Source: Chryseobacterium scophthalmum (lineage in GTDB: Bacteria > Bacteroidota > Bacteroidia > Flavobacteriales > Weeksellaceae). From it: 64,000 nt of DNA. Shown here piece by piece: positions 7,924 to 16,242 of the stretch; position 1 is the stretch's first letter, and every line of letters begins with the position of its first letter. A program made the position numbers and the translations under genes. Below the pieces are notes generated by a model. That model was not told the DNA's origin, ran no database searches, and saw only the letters and a program-made list of their open reading frames with translations. The stretch is taken from contig NZ_FSRQ01000002.1 in the NCBI RefSeq assembly GCF_900143185.1, positions 868,001 to 932,000 of the forward strand, written 5' to 3'.

Positions 7924-9081
7924 ATGAATAAAACTTTCAAAATATATGCTGTTATTTTCATCATTGTTATGGTGATTTTGGCATTGCTTGAAGTGAATAA
8001 AAAGGAAGTTACAGACTGGCGAAAAAACTATGATGTCAATCAAAAATCACCTTTCGGGCTCTTTGTTTTTAATAAAGAAGTCAAAGATTTGTTTAAAAAC
8101 AATCTTACGAAACTTGATGTTGCACCTTATGATTATTACACTGAAAAAGATAAGAAACCACACAATATTCTCATCGTAGAAAGCGAAATGGATCAGGAAT
8201 CCTGGAATAAAATTTTAGATGAAGTTTCCAAAGGTTCAGATGCAATGATAATTGCGAATCGACTTCCAAAAAATATTTCAGATACGATTGGTTTTTATGG
8301 TTCAAAAATTTCTTATGAAGACCAGAATATTCTAAAACTGACGGATAAAAAATATCAGAATGATTTTATTAAATTAGATAAATTCCCATCGGGAAGAGGT
8401 TTTTCTTACATTAAACCGAATGTTCAGGTTTTAGGAAAAACGGTCGAAGAAAACAATAAAGATCAGGCAAATTTCATCAAAACACCATTCGGAAAAGGAA
8501 CAATTTATGTGCATTGCGAACCGCTTTTTTTAACGAATTATTATCTTTTGCAATCAGGAAATGTAAGATATGCGCAAAGTGTTTTTTCATATTTGAAAGA
8601 CAGAGAAACTTTATGGTTTGTAGAAAGCAATACCAAAGAATCTCGTTCATTATTGCGTTTTATTCTTTCTAATCCGGCTTTAAAATATGCTTGGTGGGTA
8701 TTTTTAGGAGGATTGGTTTTATTTATATTTTTTAATGTAAAAAGAAAACAACGAATCGTCCCAATTATTGAACCGTTGAAAAATACTTCTGCAGAGTTTG
8801 TGAAAAGTATTGGTAATCTTTACTTACAGGAAGGTGATTTCCATGATATGATGGCAAAAAAAGCTCAATATTTTTTAAATAAAGTAAGGCTCGATCTTCT
8901 CATTGATACCCAAGATCTAGATGAAGAATTTGCAAAAAAACTTCAACTAAAAACCGGAAAACCTGTAGAAATGGTTAATGAAGCAATCGTTCTGATCAGA
9001 AAAGCACAAGACCCTTATGCAAGCGTAATAAAAGAGGATCTAGCAAGAATAAATAGTCTCTTGGATGAAATTTTAAAATAA
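7924..9081 (+). CDS. DUF4350 domain-containing membrane protein
   Basis: The 385-residue protein has an N-terminal membrane anchor (FKIYAVIFIIVMVILALLEV). An extracytoplasmic domain of about 220 residues follows, with features of DUF4350 (SPFGLFVFNKEV, then LIVESEMD and FGKGTIYVHCEPLFLTN). A second helix lies near residue 255 (WWVFLGGLVLFIFFNV), then a cytoplasmic helical tail. The central part resembles GATase-like folds seen in related operons. It begins 15 bases after the DUF4129 gene. A composite repeat follows it before the MoxR gene. Confidence 0.85.
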   Translation: MNKTFKIYAVIFIIVMVILALLEVNKKEVTDWRKNYDVNQKSPFGLFVFNKEVKDLFKNNLTKLDVAPYDYYTEKDKKPHNILIVESEMDQESWNKILDEVSKGSDAMIIANRLPKNISDTIGFYGSKISYEDQNILKLTDKKYQNDFIKLDKFPSGRGFSYIKPNVQVLGKTVEENNKDQANFIKTPFGKGTIYVHCEPLFLTNYYLLQSGNVRYAQSVFSYLKDRETLWFVESNTKESRSLLRFILSNPALKYAWWVFLGGLVLFIFFNVKRKQRIVPIIEPLKNTSAEFVKSIGNLYLQEGDFHDMMAKKAQYFLNKVRLDLLIDTQDLDEEFAKKLQLKTGKPVEMVNEAIVLIRKAQDPYASVIKEDLARINSLLDEILK

Positions 9082-9093
9082 GAATGGTAATGA

Positions 9094-9170
9094 GGAAGGC
9101 TCCGTAGGAGTCTGACCTTTGTAGAAAAAAAATAGAAATGTGAAAATGAGCTCTGTAGGAGCGAAACGTT
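9094..9170. repeat. Family C palindromic repeat, copy 1
   Basis: Two short hairpins, GGCTCCGTAGGAGTC near 9099 and GAGCTCTGTAGGAGCG near 9149, flank a spacer with GACCTTTGTAGAAA. The same layout recurs in reverse orientation at 45520-45598. It lies inside an operon, between the DUF4350 and MoxR genes, so it may affect mRNA processing or stability there. Confidence 0.7.
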
Positions 9171-9193
9171 CAAAATAATAAAAACAAAATAGA

Positions 9194-10234
9194 ATGGAAA
9201 ATAACGAAGAACAAAATTTAACAAATCAAAATTCTATTAATTTAAATAAAGAATCAAAAGATCAGAGCCAATTTGAATCGAGAATTGATATGATTGAGCT
9301 TCGTGAAAATTTAAATAAAGTAAAAACGGAAATTGCAAAAGTAATTGTCGGTCAGGAAAATATGGTCGAACATCTTTTAGCAGCTTTACTTTCCAACGGT
9401 CACGTTTTGATTGAAGGCGTTCCGGGAGTTGCAAAGACCATTACGGCAAAATTATTGGCGAAAACTATTGATGTAGATTTTAGCAGAATACAGTTTACAC
9501 CGGATTTAATGCCTTCTGATATTTTGGGAACGTCAATTTTCAGTATGAAAAATTCTGAATTTGAATTTAAAAAAGGACCAATTTTCTCAAGCTTTATTTT
9601 GATTGACGAGATCAACCGTTCTCCTGCAAAAACTCAGGCGGCTTTGTTTGAAGTAATGGAGGAGAAACAGATTACAATTGACGGAACCCGTTACGAAATG
9701 GATGAACCTTTCCTTGTTGTTGCTACTCAAAACCCAATCGAGCACGAAGGAACTTACCGACTTCCGGAAGCTCAGCTTGACCGATTTTTATTTAAAATCA
9801 ATGTAGGTTATCCGAATCTGGAACAGGAAGTTGCAATTATAAAGAATCAACATGACAACAGACTTGAAGATAAGACTGAAGCGGTAAACAAAGTGATTAC
9901 GGCACAACAGTTAAATAATTATCAGAAATTGGTAAAAGAAATTATTGTTGAGTCTCAACTGATCGAATATATTGCCAAAATTATCATCAATACAAGAGAA
10001 AATCAGTTTTTGTATTTGGGAGCTTCACCAAGAGCAAGTTTGGCATTATTAACGGCTTCAAAAGCTTTTGCAGCACTGAGAGGGAGAGATTTTGTAACGC
10101 CCGAAGATATCAAAGAAGCAAGTTATGCCGTGTTAAGACACAGAGTAATCGTTTCGCCGGAAAGAGAAATGGAAGGTTTAACTGCCGATGAAATTATCAG
10201 ACAGATTTTGGAAGGAATAGAGATTCCTAGGTAA
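9194..10234 (+). CDS. MoxR family AAA+ ATPase
   Basis: The 346-residue protein is a typical AAA_3 ATPase. Walker A is GVPGVAKT at residues 75-82 and Walker B with sensor is LIDEINRSPAKTQ from about residue 136. Later come ATQNPIEHEGTYRLPEAQLD (sensor 1 and arginine region) and the lid domain with GASPRASLALLTASKAFAAL. MoxR ATPases act as cytoplasmic chaperones that activate or assemble partner proteins, often containing a von Willebrand A or DUF58 domain. Here the partner is probably the DUF58 protein downstream and the membrane proteins upstream. The first 30 residues are polar, low complexity and not conserved. Confidence 0.95.
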   Translation: MENNEEQNLTNQNSINLNKESKDQSQFESRIDMIELRENLNKVKTEIAKVIVGQENMVEHLLAALLSNGHVLIEGVPGVAKTITAKLLAKTIDVDFSRIQFTPDLMPSDILGTSIFSMKNSEFEFKKGPIFSSFILIDEINRSPAKTQAALFEVMEEKQITIDGTRYEMDEPFLVVATQNPIEHEGTYRLPEAQLDRFLFKINVGYPNLEQEVAIIKNQHDNRLEDKTEAVNKVITAQQLNNYQKLVKEIIVESQLIEYIAKIIINTRENQFLYLGASPRASLALLTASKAFAALRGRDFVTPEDIKEASYAVLRHRVIVSPEREMEGLTADEIIRQILEGIEIPR

Positions 10235-10276
10235 GTTGCAGGGAATAATAATTTCAGAATGTCGATGAACATTATG

Positions 10277-10333
10277 TTTGTCATGCTGAAAGTATCTCTA
10301 CAAAATTTATTAAGATTCCTCCGGAATGACAAA
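10277..10333. repeat. Family A palindromic repeat (GTCAT / ATGAC ends)
   Basis: The arms TTTGTCAT (10277-10284) and ATGACAAA (10326-10333) enclose a weak internal hairpin. Copies with the same ends occur at 62526-62606, 63810-63893 and 63937-63999. This one lies between the MoxR and DUF58 genes. Confidence 0.7.
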
Positions 10334-10401
10334 GATTCAGCTTAATTTTAAATACTAAACGGTTAATAATTATAGAAATAAAAAACCTAAAATCTGCAAC
10401 C

Positions 10402-11724
10402 TTGAAAAGACTATACATCAATATCCGCTTTTTTTTCGCACTCATCGGTGTAGGAATGCTCTATGTTTTAGCGTTTTTCTTTCCGTTTTTTATGATCTTA
10501 GGACACAGTCTTTTATTGCTGATCTTTCTTACTGTTTTTGTTGATTATTTGCTTATTTTCAGAGATAAAGATGCTGTTTTAGCACAAAGAATTTTACCTG
10601 AAAAATTATCAAATGGTGATGAAAATGCAGTGAAAGTTGATATTAAAAACAATTACAGTTTTAAAATTAATGTAAAAGTTATTGATGAAATTCCTTTTCA
10701 ATTTCAAAAGAGAGATTTTTTGATAAGAAAGGAAATTCAATCAGGAAAAAATACATTATTTCAATATTTTTTAGAACCAAAAGAACGTGGGGAATATAAT
10801 TTCGGAGCTTTAAATGTTTATGCTTCGTCACCGATTGGTTTCATTTCAAAAAGATTTATATTTCAGAAAGATACTTCCTTGGCTTCTTATCCGTCGTTTG
10901 TTCACTTAAGAAAATATGAACTGATGGCACTTCAGAACGAATTTTTATTAGGCGGAATCAAAAAAATCAGGAAACTGGGACACACAATGGAGTTTGAGCA
11001 AATCAAAGAATATGTTCCCGGTGATGATGTGAGAACGATTAACTGGAAAGCGACCTCAAAGACCAATCGTTTGATGGTGAATCAGTTTCAGGACGAAAAA
11101 TCGCAGCGTATTTTTATTTTGATTGATAAAGGAAGAACGATGGAAATGCCTTTCAACGGCTTAAGTCTTCTCGATTATTCGATCAATGCGACAATGGCTT
11201 TGTCACATATTATTCTGAAAAAAGGTGACCGAGCTGGAATGATGACCTTCTCAAAAAAAGCTGAAAATAAAGTTGCTGCCGAAAATAAATCAGGACAATT
11301 AAGAAAAATTTCTGAAGCTTTATACAACATTAAAACCGATTTTTTTGAAAGCGATTTCAACAGATTGTATCAGGATGTAAGATATTCCATCAATCAGAGA
11401 AGTCTGGTTTTGCTTTTTACCAATTTTGAAACTTTGGATGGTTTAAACAGACAGATGAAATACTTAAGAGGAATGGCCAAAAACCATTTGCTGGTCGTAG
11501 TTTTCTTTAAAAACACGGAGATACAGAAACTGATGAATACCCATCCTGAAAGTATGCAGGGAATTTATGATGAAATCATTGCCGAAAAGTTTGAGTTTGA
11601 AAAGAAACTCATCATTCAGGAATTAAGAAAATACGGAATTTACTCAGTCTACACACTTCCCGAAAATCTGAATGTTGACGTGATTAATAAATATCTTGAA
11701 ATAAAAGCAAGAGGGATTTTGTAG
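10402..11724 (+). CDS. DUF58 domain-containing protein
   Basis: The 440-residue protein probably starts at TTG (MKRLYIN). Two membrane helices lie within residues 10-52. The DUF58 core motif VPGDDVRTINWKATSK is at about residues 205-220, followed by a von Willebrand A-like fold. At the metal-binding position the sequence reads IDKGRTM (241-247) where a canonical MIDAS would read DxSxS, so the metal site looks degenerate. Proteins of this type are clients or partners of MoxR ATPases. It is the last member of the RDD/SpoIIM/MoxR cluster and is separated from MoxR by 167 bases with a repeat. Confidence 0.9.
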   Translation: MKRLYINIRFFFALIGVGMLYVLAFFFPFFMILGHSLLLLIFLTVFVDYLLIFRDKDAVLAQRILPEKLSNGDENAVKVDIKNNYSFKINVKVIDEIPFQFQKRDFLIRKEIQSGKNTLFQYFLEPKERGEYNFGALNVYASSPIGFISKRFIFQKDTSLASYPSFVHLRKYELMALQNEFLLGGIKKIRKLGHTMEFEQIKEYVPGDDVRTINWKATSKTNRLMVNQFQDEKSQRIFILIDKGRTMEMPFNGLSLLDYSINATMALSHIILKKGDRAGMMTFSKKAENKVAAENKSGQLRKISEALYNIKTDFFESDFNRLYQDVRYSINQRSLVLLFTNFETLDGLNRQMKYLRGMAKNHLLVVVFFKNTEIQKLMNTHPESMQGIYDEIIAEKFEFEKKLIIQELRKYGIYSVYTLPENLNVDVINKYLEIKARGIL

Positions 11725-11729
11725 ATTTG
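11722..11729 (+). promoter_or_regulatory. Candidate -7 box overlapping the DUF58 stop codon
   Basis: TAGATTTG matches TAnnTTTG and begins with the TAG stop of the DUF58 gene, 20 bases before the OsmC start. It could give OsmC its own promoter. No -33 TTG is evident. Confidence 0.35.
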
Positions 11730-11748
11730 CAATAAGAAATAAGCAATA

Positions 11749-12174
11749 ATGAAAATTACTTTAAACAGAATAAACGACGATTTTTTATTTGAATGTACCA
11801 ATGCTCAGGGAAATTCAATTTTGTTAGATAATACCTCTCAACTGGGAGCAAAAGGGGTTTCACCAATGGAAAGTGTTTTGATGGCAGTTGCAGGATGCAG
11901 CGGAATTGATGTGGTTTCAATTTTGAAAAAACAAAGACAGGAAATTATAGGATTCAAAGCTGAGGTAGAAGGCGAAAGAGTTGCTGTAGATGATGCAAAA
12001 CCATTCAAATCAATTAATGTAAAGTTTTTATTGGAAGGAAATATCGATCCTAAAAAAGCTTTGAAAGCATCCGAATTATCTTTCGAAAAATACTGTTCGG
12101 TTTCAAAAACTTTAGAACCTAATGTAGAAATCGGGTATGAAGTTTTTGTAAACGGAGAAAAAGTTGAGGGATAA
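11749..12174 (+). CDS. OsmC family protein
   Basis: The 141-residue protein has the length and motif order of OsmC/YhfA proteins. It has the first conserved Cys in AVAGCSGIDVVSILKKQR and the second in EKYCSVSKTLEPNVEI. In OsmC/Ohr peroxidases two such cysteines reduce organic hydroperoxides. This YhfA-like branch has the same fold, but its substrate is uncertain. The gene lies 24 bases after the DUF58 stop, so it may be read through from the operon or from its own promoter. It probably has an oxidative-stress role in the cytoplasm. Confidence 0.9.
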   Translation: MKITLNRINDDFLFECTNAQGNSILLDNTSQLGAKGVSPMESVLMAVAGCSGIDVVSILKKQRQEIIGFKAEVEGERVAVDDAKPFKSINVKFLLEGNIDPKKALKASELSFEKYCSVSKTLEPNVEIGYEVFVNGEKVEG

Positions 12175-12182
12175 AGCAATAG

Positions 12183-12265
12183 AGTGGGAGAGTTTTAGTG
12201 TTTGAGAATTATTGAATAAGAAAATATTTTCAACAACTCTCAAACACTACTTCACTCAAGCTCTC
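12183..12265. terminator. Long inverted repeat between convergent genes
   Basis: The 12-bp perfect arms TAGTGTTTGAGA (12196-12207) and its complement (12238-12249) extend with mismatches on both sides. It lies between OsmC and the convergent glucosidase. It probably works as a bidirectional terminator, although it lacks a long T-run. Confidence 0.5.
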
Positions 12266-12273
12266 CAACCCAA

Positions 12274-14886
12274 CTAAGCTAGTCTCGGCTTCATCAGTTT
12301 TGCCACAGTTGCAGTCCATCCTGTTTGATGCGAAGCTCCAACTCCGCGACCATTATCTCCGTGGAAATATTCATAAAATGTGATGTAATCTTTGAAATTT
12401 GGGTCGTAATTAAATTTATAATTCCCGCCGTTGAAAGCGCGTTGTCCGCTTTCATCTTTCAGAAAAATAGAGCAGAGTCTTCCGCTGATATTTTGGGCAA
12501 CTTCATCTAAATTTTTCTTTTCGCCACTTCCGGTAGGAAATTCTACTTTTAAACTGTTTCCATAATAAAAATGGAAACGTTGTAAACTTTCAACAATCAG
12601 GAAATTGATAGGGAACCAAATCGGACCGCGCCAATTACTGTTTCCGCCAAACATTCTGCTATCGCTTTCTGCAGGTGTATAATAAACAACATTTTTATTA
12701 CCATGAACTGTGAACACAAAAGGATTTTCTTCATAAACCTTAGACATTGCACGAATTCCGTAAGAACTTAGAAATTCTTTTTCGTCCAACATTCTTGTCA
12801 GAACTTTTGTAAGTCGGTTTTTACGAAGAATACTCATCAAATGTTTTCTGCCGCTTCCTTCTTCATCCCAGTGAGAAACTAAAGAAGTCAGTTCAGGTTT
12901 ATTTTTTAAAACCCAATCCATTCTCTCTCGGAAATTAGGCATTTTACTGAGCAAATGATGATCGATAATTTCAACTGCAAACAAAGGAATTAAGCCTACA
13001 ATACTTCTCAGCCTTAAAGAAACACTTTCTCCGTTTGCCAACTGTAAAACATCATAAAAGAAGCCGTCTTCTTCATTCCAAAGACCTTCTTTTCCTTCAC
13101 CCATGTTTTCCATGGCTTCGGCAATATAAAGGTAATGCTCAAAAAACTTGATGGCCATATCTTCATAAACCTGATAATATTGAGCCAATTCCATAGAAAT
13201 TCGCATCATGTTGAGCGCATACATGGCCATCCAGCTTGTTCCGTCGGCTTGCTCAAGATGTTCACCGTCTTTCAGTTCCATATTTCGGTCAAAAGCACCG
13301 ATGTTATCTAGTCCTAAAAATCCGCCGCCAAAAATATTTTTCCCGTTTTTATCTTTTCTGTTGACCCACCAGGTAAAATTCAACAATAGTTTTTGAAAAA
13401 CTTTTTCAAGGAATAAAAGGTCTGGTTTTCCGTTTGTTTTTTCATCAATTTTAAAAACCCTGAAGCACGACCATGCATGAACAGGCGGATTGACATCACT
13501 CAGATTCCATTCATAAGCGGGCATTTGTCCGTTCGGATGCATATACCATTCCTTAGTAAGCAAAAGCAATTGATTTTTCGCAAAATCAGCATCAATAATG
13601 GCAAAAGGAACGCAATGGAATGCCAAATCCCAAGTTGCATACCAAGGATATTCCCATTTATCAGGCATTGAGATGATGTCTTTATTGTGAAGATGTTCCC
13701 ATTCTGTATTTCTTACATAATGATTAAAATCTCTCGGAGCTTCATAATTAGGGTCGCCTTTCAGCCATTTTCCTACATTATAATGATAGAATTGTTTGTT
13801 CCAAAGAAGTCCTGCAAAAGCTTGTCGCTGCACATTTTTTTCATCGTCATTAAATATATCCTGCTGAATTTCATCGTAAAATTCATTCGCTTCATTAATT
13901 CTTGCATTAAAAATATCATCAAACTGATAAAAAGCATCATCCATATCATACGGTGACAACCTGAATTCAAAAACTTCAGATTGACCTCCTTCGATAATTT
14001 CATCAATGATGAAGGCTGCTTTTGTACCCTTTCTTTCAGGATTTACAGTATTTTGCTGATGAATAATATAATCGTTGATTCCATCTTTATAGTAAGTATT
14101 TTCAACAGACGGAGTGCCATGAAGTTTAGGATGATTGGTTTCATTCTCACAGAAAACCTGTTCTGCATTTTTATTTTTTGAATAAAACTTTTTAATAGGA
14201 ATACTGTCGTGAACCACATTGATGCAGCCTTCTTTTCCTCTTTCTACCTGACCTTTGTATTCATTATAACCCCATTTCCAGTTATTTCTAAACCAAGTTG
14301 TAGGTAAAATAACAATCGGGGCAGCTTGGTTACTTCGGTTACAGACCGTAACACGAATTAAGATATCATGAGCATCAGATTTACAGTAGTCTATGAAAAT
14401 ATCGAAATATTCATCTTTATCAAAAATTCCGGTATCGAAAAGTTCATATTCAGGTTCTTTTTTGGTGCGTCTTGCATTTTCTGCTACAATTTCGTCGTAT
14501 GGAAATTCGTTGATAGGATATTTGTACACCATTTTCATATAGCTGTGAGTAGGTGTATTATCAAGATAGTAGAAAATTTCTTTAATATCTTCTCCGTGAT
14601 TTCCCTGCGGATTGCTCAAGCCGAAAAGACGTTCTTTTATTCTTTTATCTTTTTTATTCCAAAATGAGAGAGCAAAACAAAAAAGTTGTTTGGTATCCGA
14701 AATCCCCGCGATTCCTTCTTCTCCCCATCGATACGTGTGGCTTTCTGCAATATCGTGGTTGGCAAAATGCCAAGCATTTCCGTTGGGGCTGTAGTCTTCA
14801 CGCACATTTCCCCATTGTCTGTTGCTTACATAAGGTCCCCAGTTTTTCCAGTCTTTATCTTGTAATCTTTGCTTTTCGATATTCAT
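12274..14886 (-). CDS. Large glucosidase, MGH1-like / GH63-type glycoside hydrolase
   Basis: The 870-residue protein matches the bacterial GH63-like, mannosylglycerate-hydrolase-type (MGH1) family. Near the N-terminus are WGPYVSNRQWGNVREDYS and AWHFANHDIAESHTYRWGE. The catalytic (alpha/alpha)6 barrel follows, with WYATWDLAFHCVPFA (acid region), GQMPAYEWNLSDVNPPVHAW, and FGGNSNWRGPIWFPINFLIV near the end. There is no signal peptide, so the enzyme is cytoplasmic. Family members cleave alpha-linked glucose or glucosylglycerate; the substrate here cannot be read from sequence. It is a single gene, with no sugar transporter nearby. The GH77 enzyme at 31.6 kb suggests alpha-glucan turnover elsewhere in the window. 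Confidence 0.85.
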   Translation of the reverse strand: MNIEKQRLQDKDWKNWGPYVSNRQWGNVREDYSPNGNAWHFANHDIAESHTYRWGEEGIAGISDTKQLFCFALSFWNKKDKRIKERLFGLSNPQGNHGEDIKEIFYYLDNTPTHSYMKMVYKYPINEFPYDEIVAENARRTKKEPEYELFDTGIFDKDEYFDIFIDYCKSDAHDILIRVTVCNRSNQAAPIVILPTTWFRNNWKWGYNEYKGQVERGKEGCINVVHDSIPIKKFYSKNKNAEQVFCENETNHPKLHGTPSVENTYYKDGINDYIIHQQNTVNPERKGTKAAFIIDEIIEGGQSEVFEFRLSPYDMDDAFYQFDDIFNARINEANEFYDEIQQDIFNDDEKNVQRQAFAGLLWNKQFYHYNVGKWLKGDPNYEAPRDFNHYVRNTEWEHLHNKDIISMPDKWEYPWYATWDLAFHCVPFAIIDADFAKNQLLLLTKEWYMHPNGQMPAYEWNLSDVNPPVHAWSCFRVFKIDEKTNGKPDLLFLEKVFQKLLLNFTWWVNRKDKNGKNIFGGGFLGLDNIGAFDRNMELKDGEHLEQADGTSWMAMYALNMMRISMELAQYYQVYEDMAIKFFEHYLYIAEAMENMGEGKEGLWNEEDGFFYDVLQLANGESVSLRLRSIVGLIPLFAVEIIDHHLLSKMPNFRERMDWVLKNKPELTSLVSHWDEEGSGRKHLMSILRKNRLTKVLTRMLDEKEFLSSYGIRAMSKVYEENPFVFTVHGNKNVVYYTPAESDSRMFGGNSNWRGPIWFPINFLIVESLQRFHFYYGNSLKVEFPTGSGEKKNLDEVAQNISGRLCSIFLKDESGQRAFNGGNYKFNYDPNFKDYITFYEYFHGDNGRGVGASHQTGWTATVAKLMKPRLA

Positions 14887-15037
14887 TTTCAGCCATTTTC
14901 ATTGCTAAGTTAATTTTTTTGATAAATAATTCCAATTTTTTTAATCTGAATAATTATTAACAACCTTCTCAAAACCCTGCTGCGATTACGTTTGGTATTA
15001 TTTGTTAATTTTTTTTAATTTTTAAAATAAAAAGTTT

Positions 15038-15045
15038 TATCTTTG
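15038..15045 (+). promoter_or_regulatory. -7 box (TATCTTTG) of the methionine operon leader
   Basis: It matches TAnnTTTG and lies 30 bases before the riboswitch, so transcription would begin just upstream of P1. A correctly spaced -33 TTG is not obvious in the T-rich stretch before it. The remaining gap from 14887 holds only AT-rich sequence. Confidence 0.6.
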
Positions 15046-15074
15046 CACCATTCGTTCATTTACATATTGAAAAT

Positions 15075-15182
15075 GTTATCAAGAAAGGTTGAGGGATTAG
15101 ACCCTGTGAAACCTTAGCAACCCTTTGCGCAAGCAGAGAAGGTGCTACGTTCTACCAAATAAATTTATTTTGGACAGATAAC
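15075..15182 (+). ncRNA. SAM-I (S-box) riboswitch
   Basis: The P1 stem is GTTATC (15075-15080) with GATAAC (15177-15182). Between them are the conserved S-box segments AAGAAAGGTTGAGGGA, GACCCTGTGAAACCT, TAGCAACCC and GAAGGTGCTA in the right order. S-box RNAs bind S-adenosylmethionine and turn off downstream methionine genes when it is abundant. It sits directly before the MetX-like gene. A small stem (CTGAA/TTCAG near 15186-15201) follows, but no clear intrinsic terminator. Control may therefore act on translation or through a weak hairpin. Confidence 0.93.
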
Positions 15183-15212
15183 TTACTGAAGTTCTTTTCA
15201 GCCATTCTTCTC

Positions 15213-16187
15213 ATGGCATTTTCAAATTTATTTTTAATAATATATAATTTGAAAACAGAACTGCAACATATTAATTTTTTGTACAAAACCGATTCTCAGA
15301 GAGAATATCATATCCCGTTAAGCTACCAGCTTTTTGGGAAAGAACTCTTTTCAGCACCCATCATTTTGATAAATCATGCCTTAACCGGAAACTCGAATGT
15401 TGCCGGAGAAAAAGGTTGGTGGAAACAACTGATTGGCGAAAATCAGGTAATTGATACAAATAAATATACTGTACTCTGCTTCAATATTCCCGGAAATGGA
15501 TATGACGATTTTTTTATTGACGAATATTCAGATTTTACCCCTTCAGATATTGCAAATATATTTCTGAAAGGTCTTGAATCTTTAAATATTAAAAACATAT
15601 ACGCTCTGATTGGAGGATCTTTAGGAGGTGGAATCGGTTGGGAAATGCTTTCGAAAAAACCTGATTTAGCTGAAATTTTTATTCCGATTGCCTGTGATTC
15701 TAAAACTCATGATTGGTTGCATGCTCAATGTCTCGTTCAGAAATTTTTATTAAATGGAAATGAAGAACCGTTGCAAAAAGCCAGAGTCCATGCAATGTTG
15801 TGCTACAGAACGCCTCAGTCTTTAAACGAAAGATTTCAAAATAAATTTAATCATGAAAAACAACAGTTAGAATCTGAAGACTGGCTGACTTATCATGGTA
15901 AATCTCTTGCCGAAAGATTTAGTTTAAAATCTTATCAACTGATGAATCATTTACTAATGAATATTAATGCAAACGAAAATATGTTAAAGAAAATTCAGGC
16001 ACGAATGCACATGATCTCTGTAGATACAGATCTATTTTTTCCTGCCTCTGAAATCAGAAGCGGCTTTGAAAAGCTAAAGGAAAATAAAGAAGATGTTTTC
16101 TATCACGAGATCAAATCAGTTCATGGGCACGATGCCTTCTTAATGGAATACAGTCAATTAAATAATATCATAAATAACATTTTGTAG
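15213..16187 (+). CDS. metX: Homoserine O-acetyltransferase-like alpha/beta hydrolase (MetX-like)
   Basis: The protein is an alpha/beta-hydrolase acyltransferase of about 312-324 residues. The visible triad is Ser136 in GGSLGGG, Asp273 in DTDLFFP and His306 in HGHDAFL; the oxyanion region is NHALTGNSNVAG. MetX transfers an acetyl group to homoserine, activating it for sulfur addition. The SAM riboswitch just upstream and the methionine genes downstream fit this. ATG 15213 is used here, but family similarity begins at a TTG at 15249 (LKTELQHINFLY), which may be the true start. It is slightly shorter than typical MetX (350-380 residues). Confidence 0.88.
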   Translation: MAFSNLFLIIYNLKTELQHINFLYKTDSQREYHIPLSYQLFGKELFSAPIILINHALTGNSNVAGEKGWWKQLIGENQVIDTNKYTVLCFNIPGNGYDDFFIDEYSDFTPSDIANIFLKGLESLNIKNIYALIGGSLGGGIGWEMLSKKPDLAEIFIPIACDSKTHDWLHAQCLVQKFLLNGNEEPLQKARVHAMLCYRTPQSLNERFQNKFNHEKQQLESEDWLTYHGKSLAERFSLKSYQLMNHLLMNINANENMLKKIQARMHMISVDTDLFFPASEIRSGFEKLKENKEDVFYHEIKSVHGHDAFLMEYSQLNNIINNIL

Positions 16188-16242
16188 GAAAAAAAGAGTT
16201 TAAGGTAACTCTGTCTTATAAAAAAAATAAAAAAGGTTACAG

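Noticed and set aside
11838..12179. Minus-strand ORF opposite OsmC
   Set aside because: Antisense shadow of a clear OsmC gene, with no family similarity.
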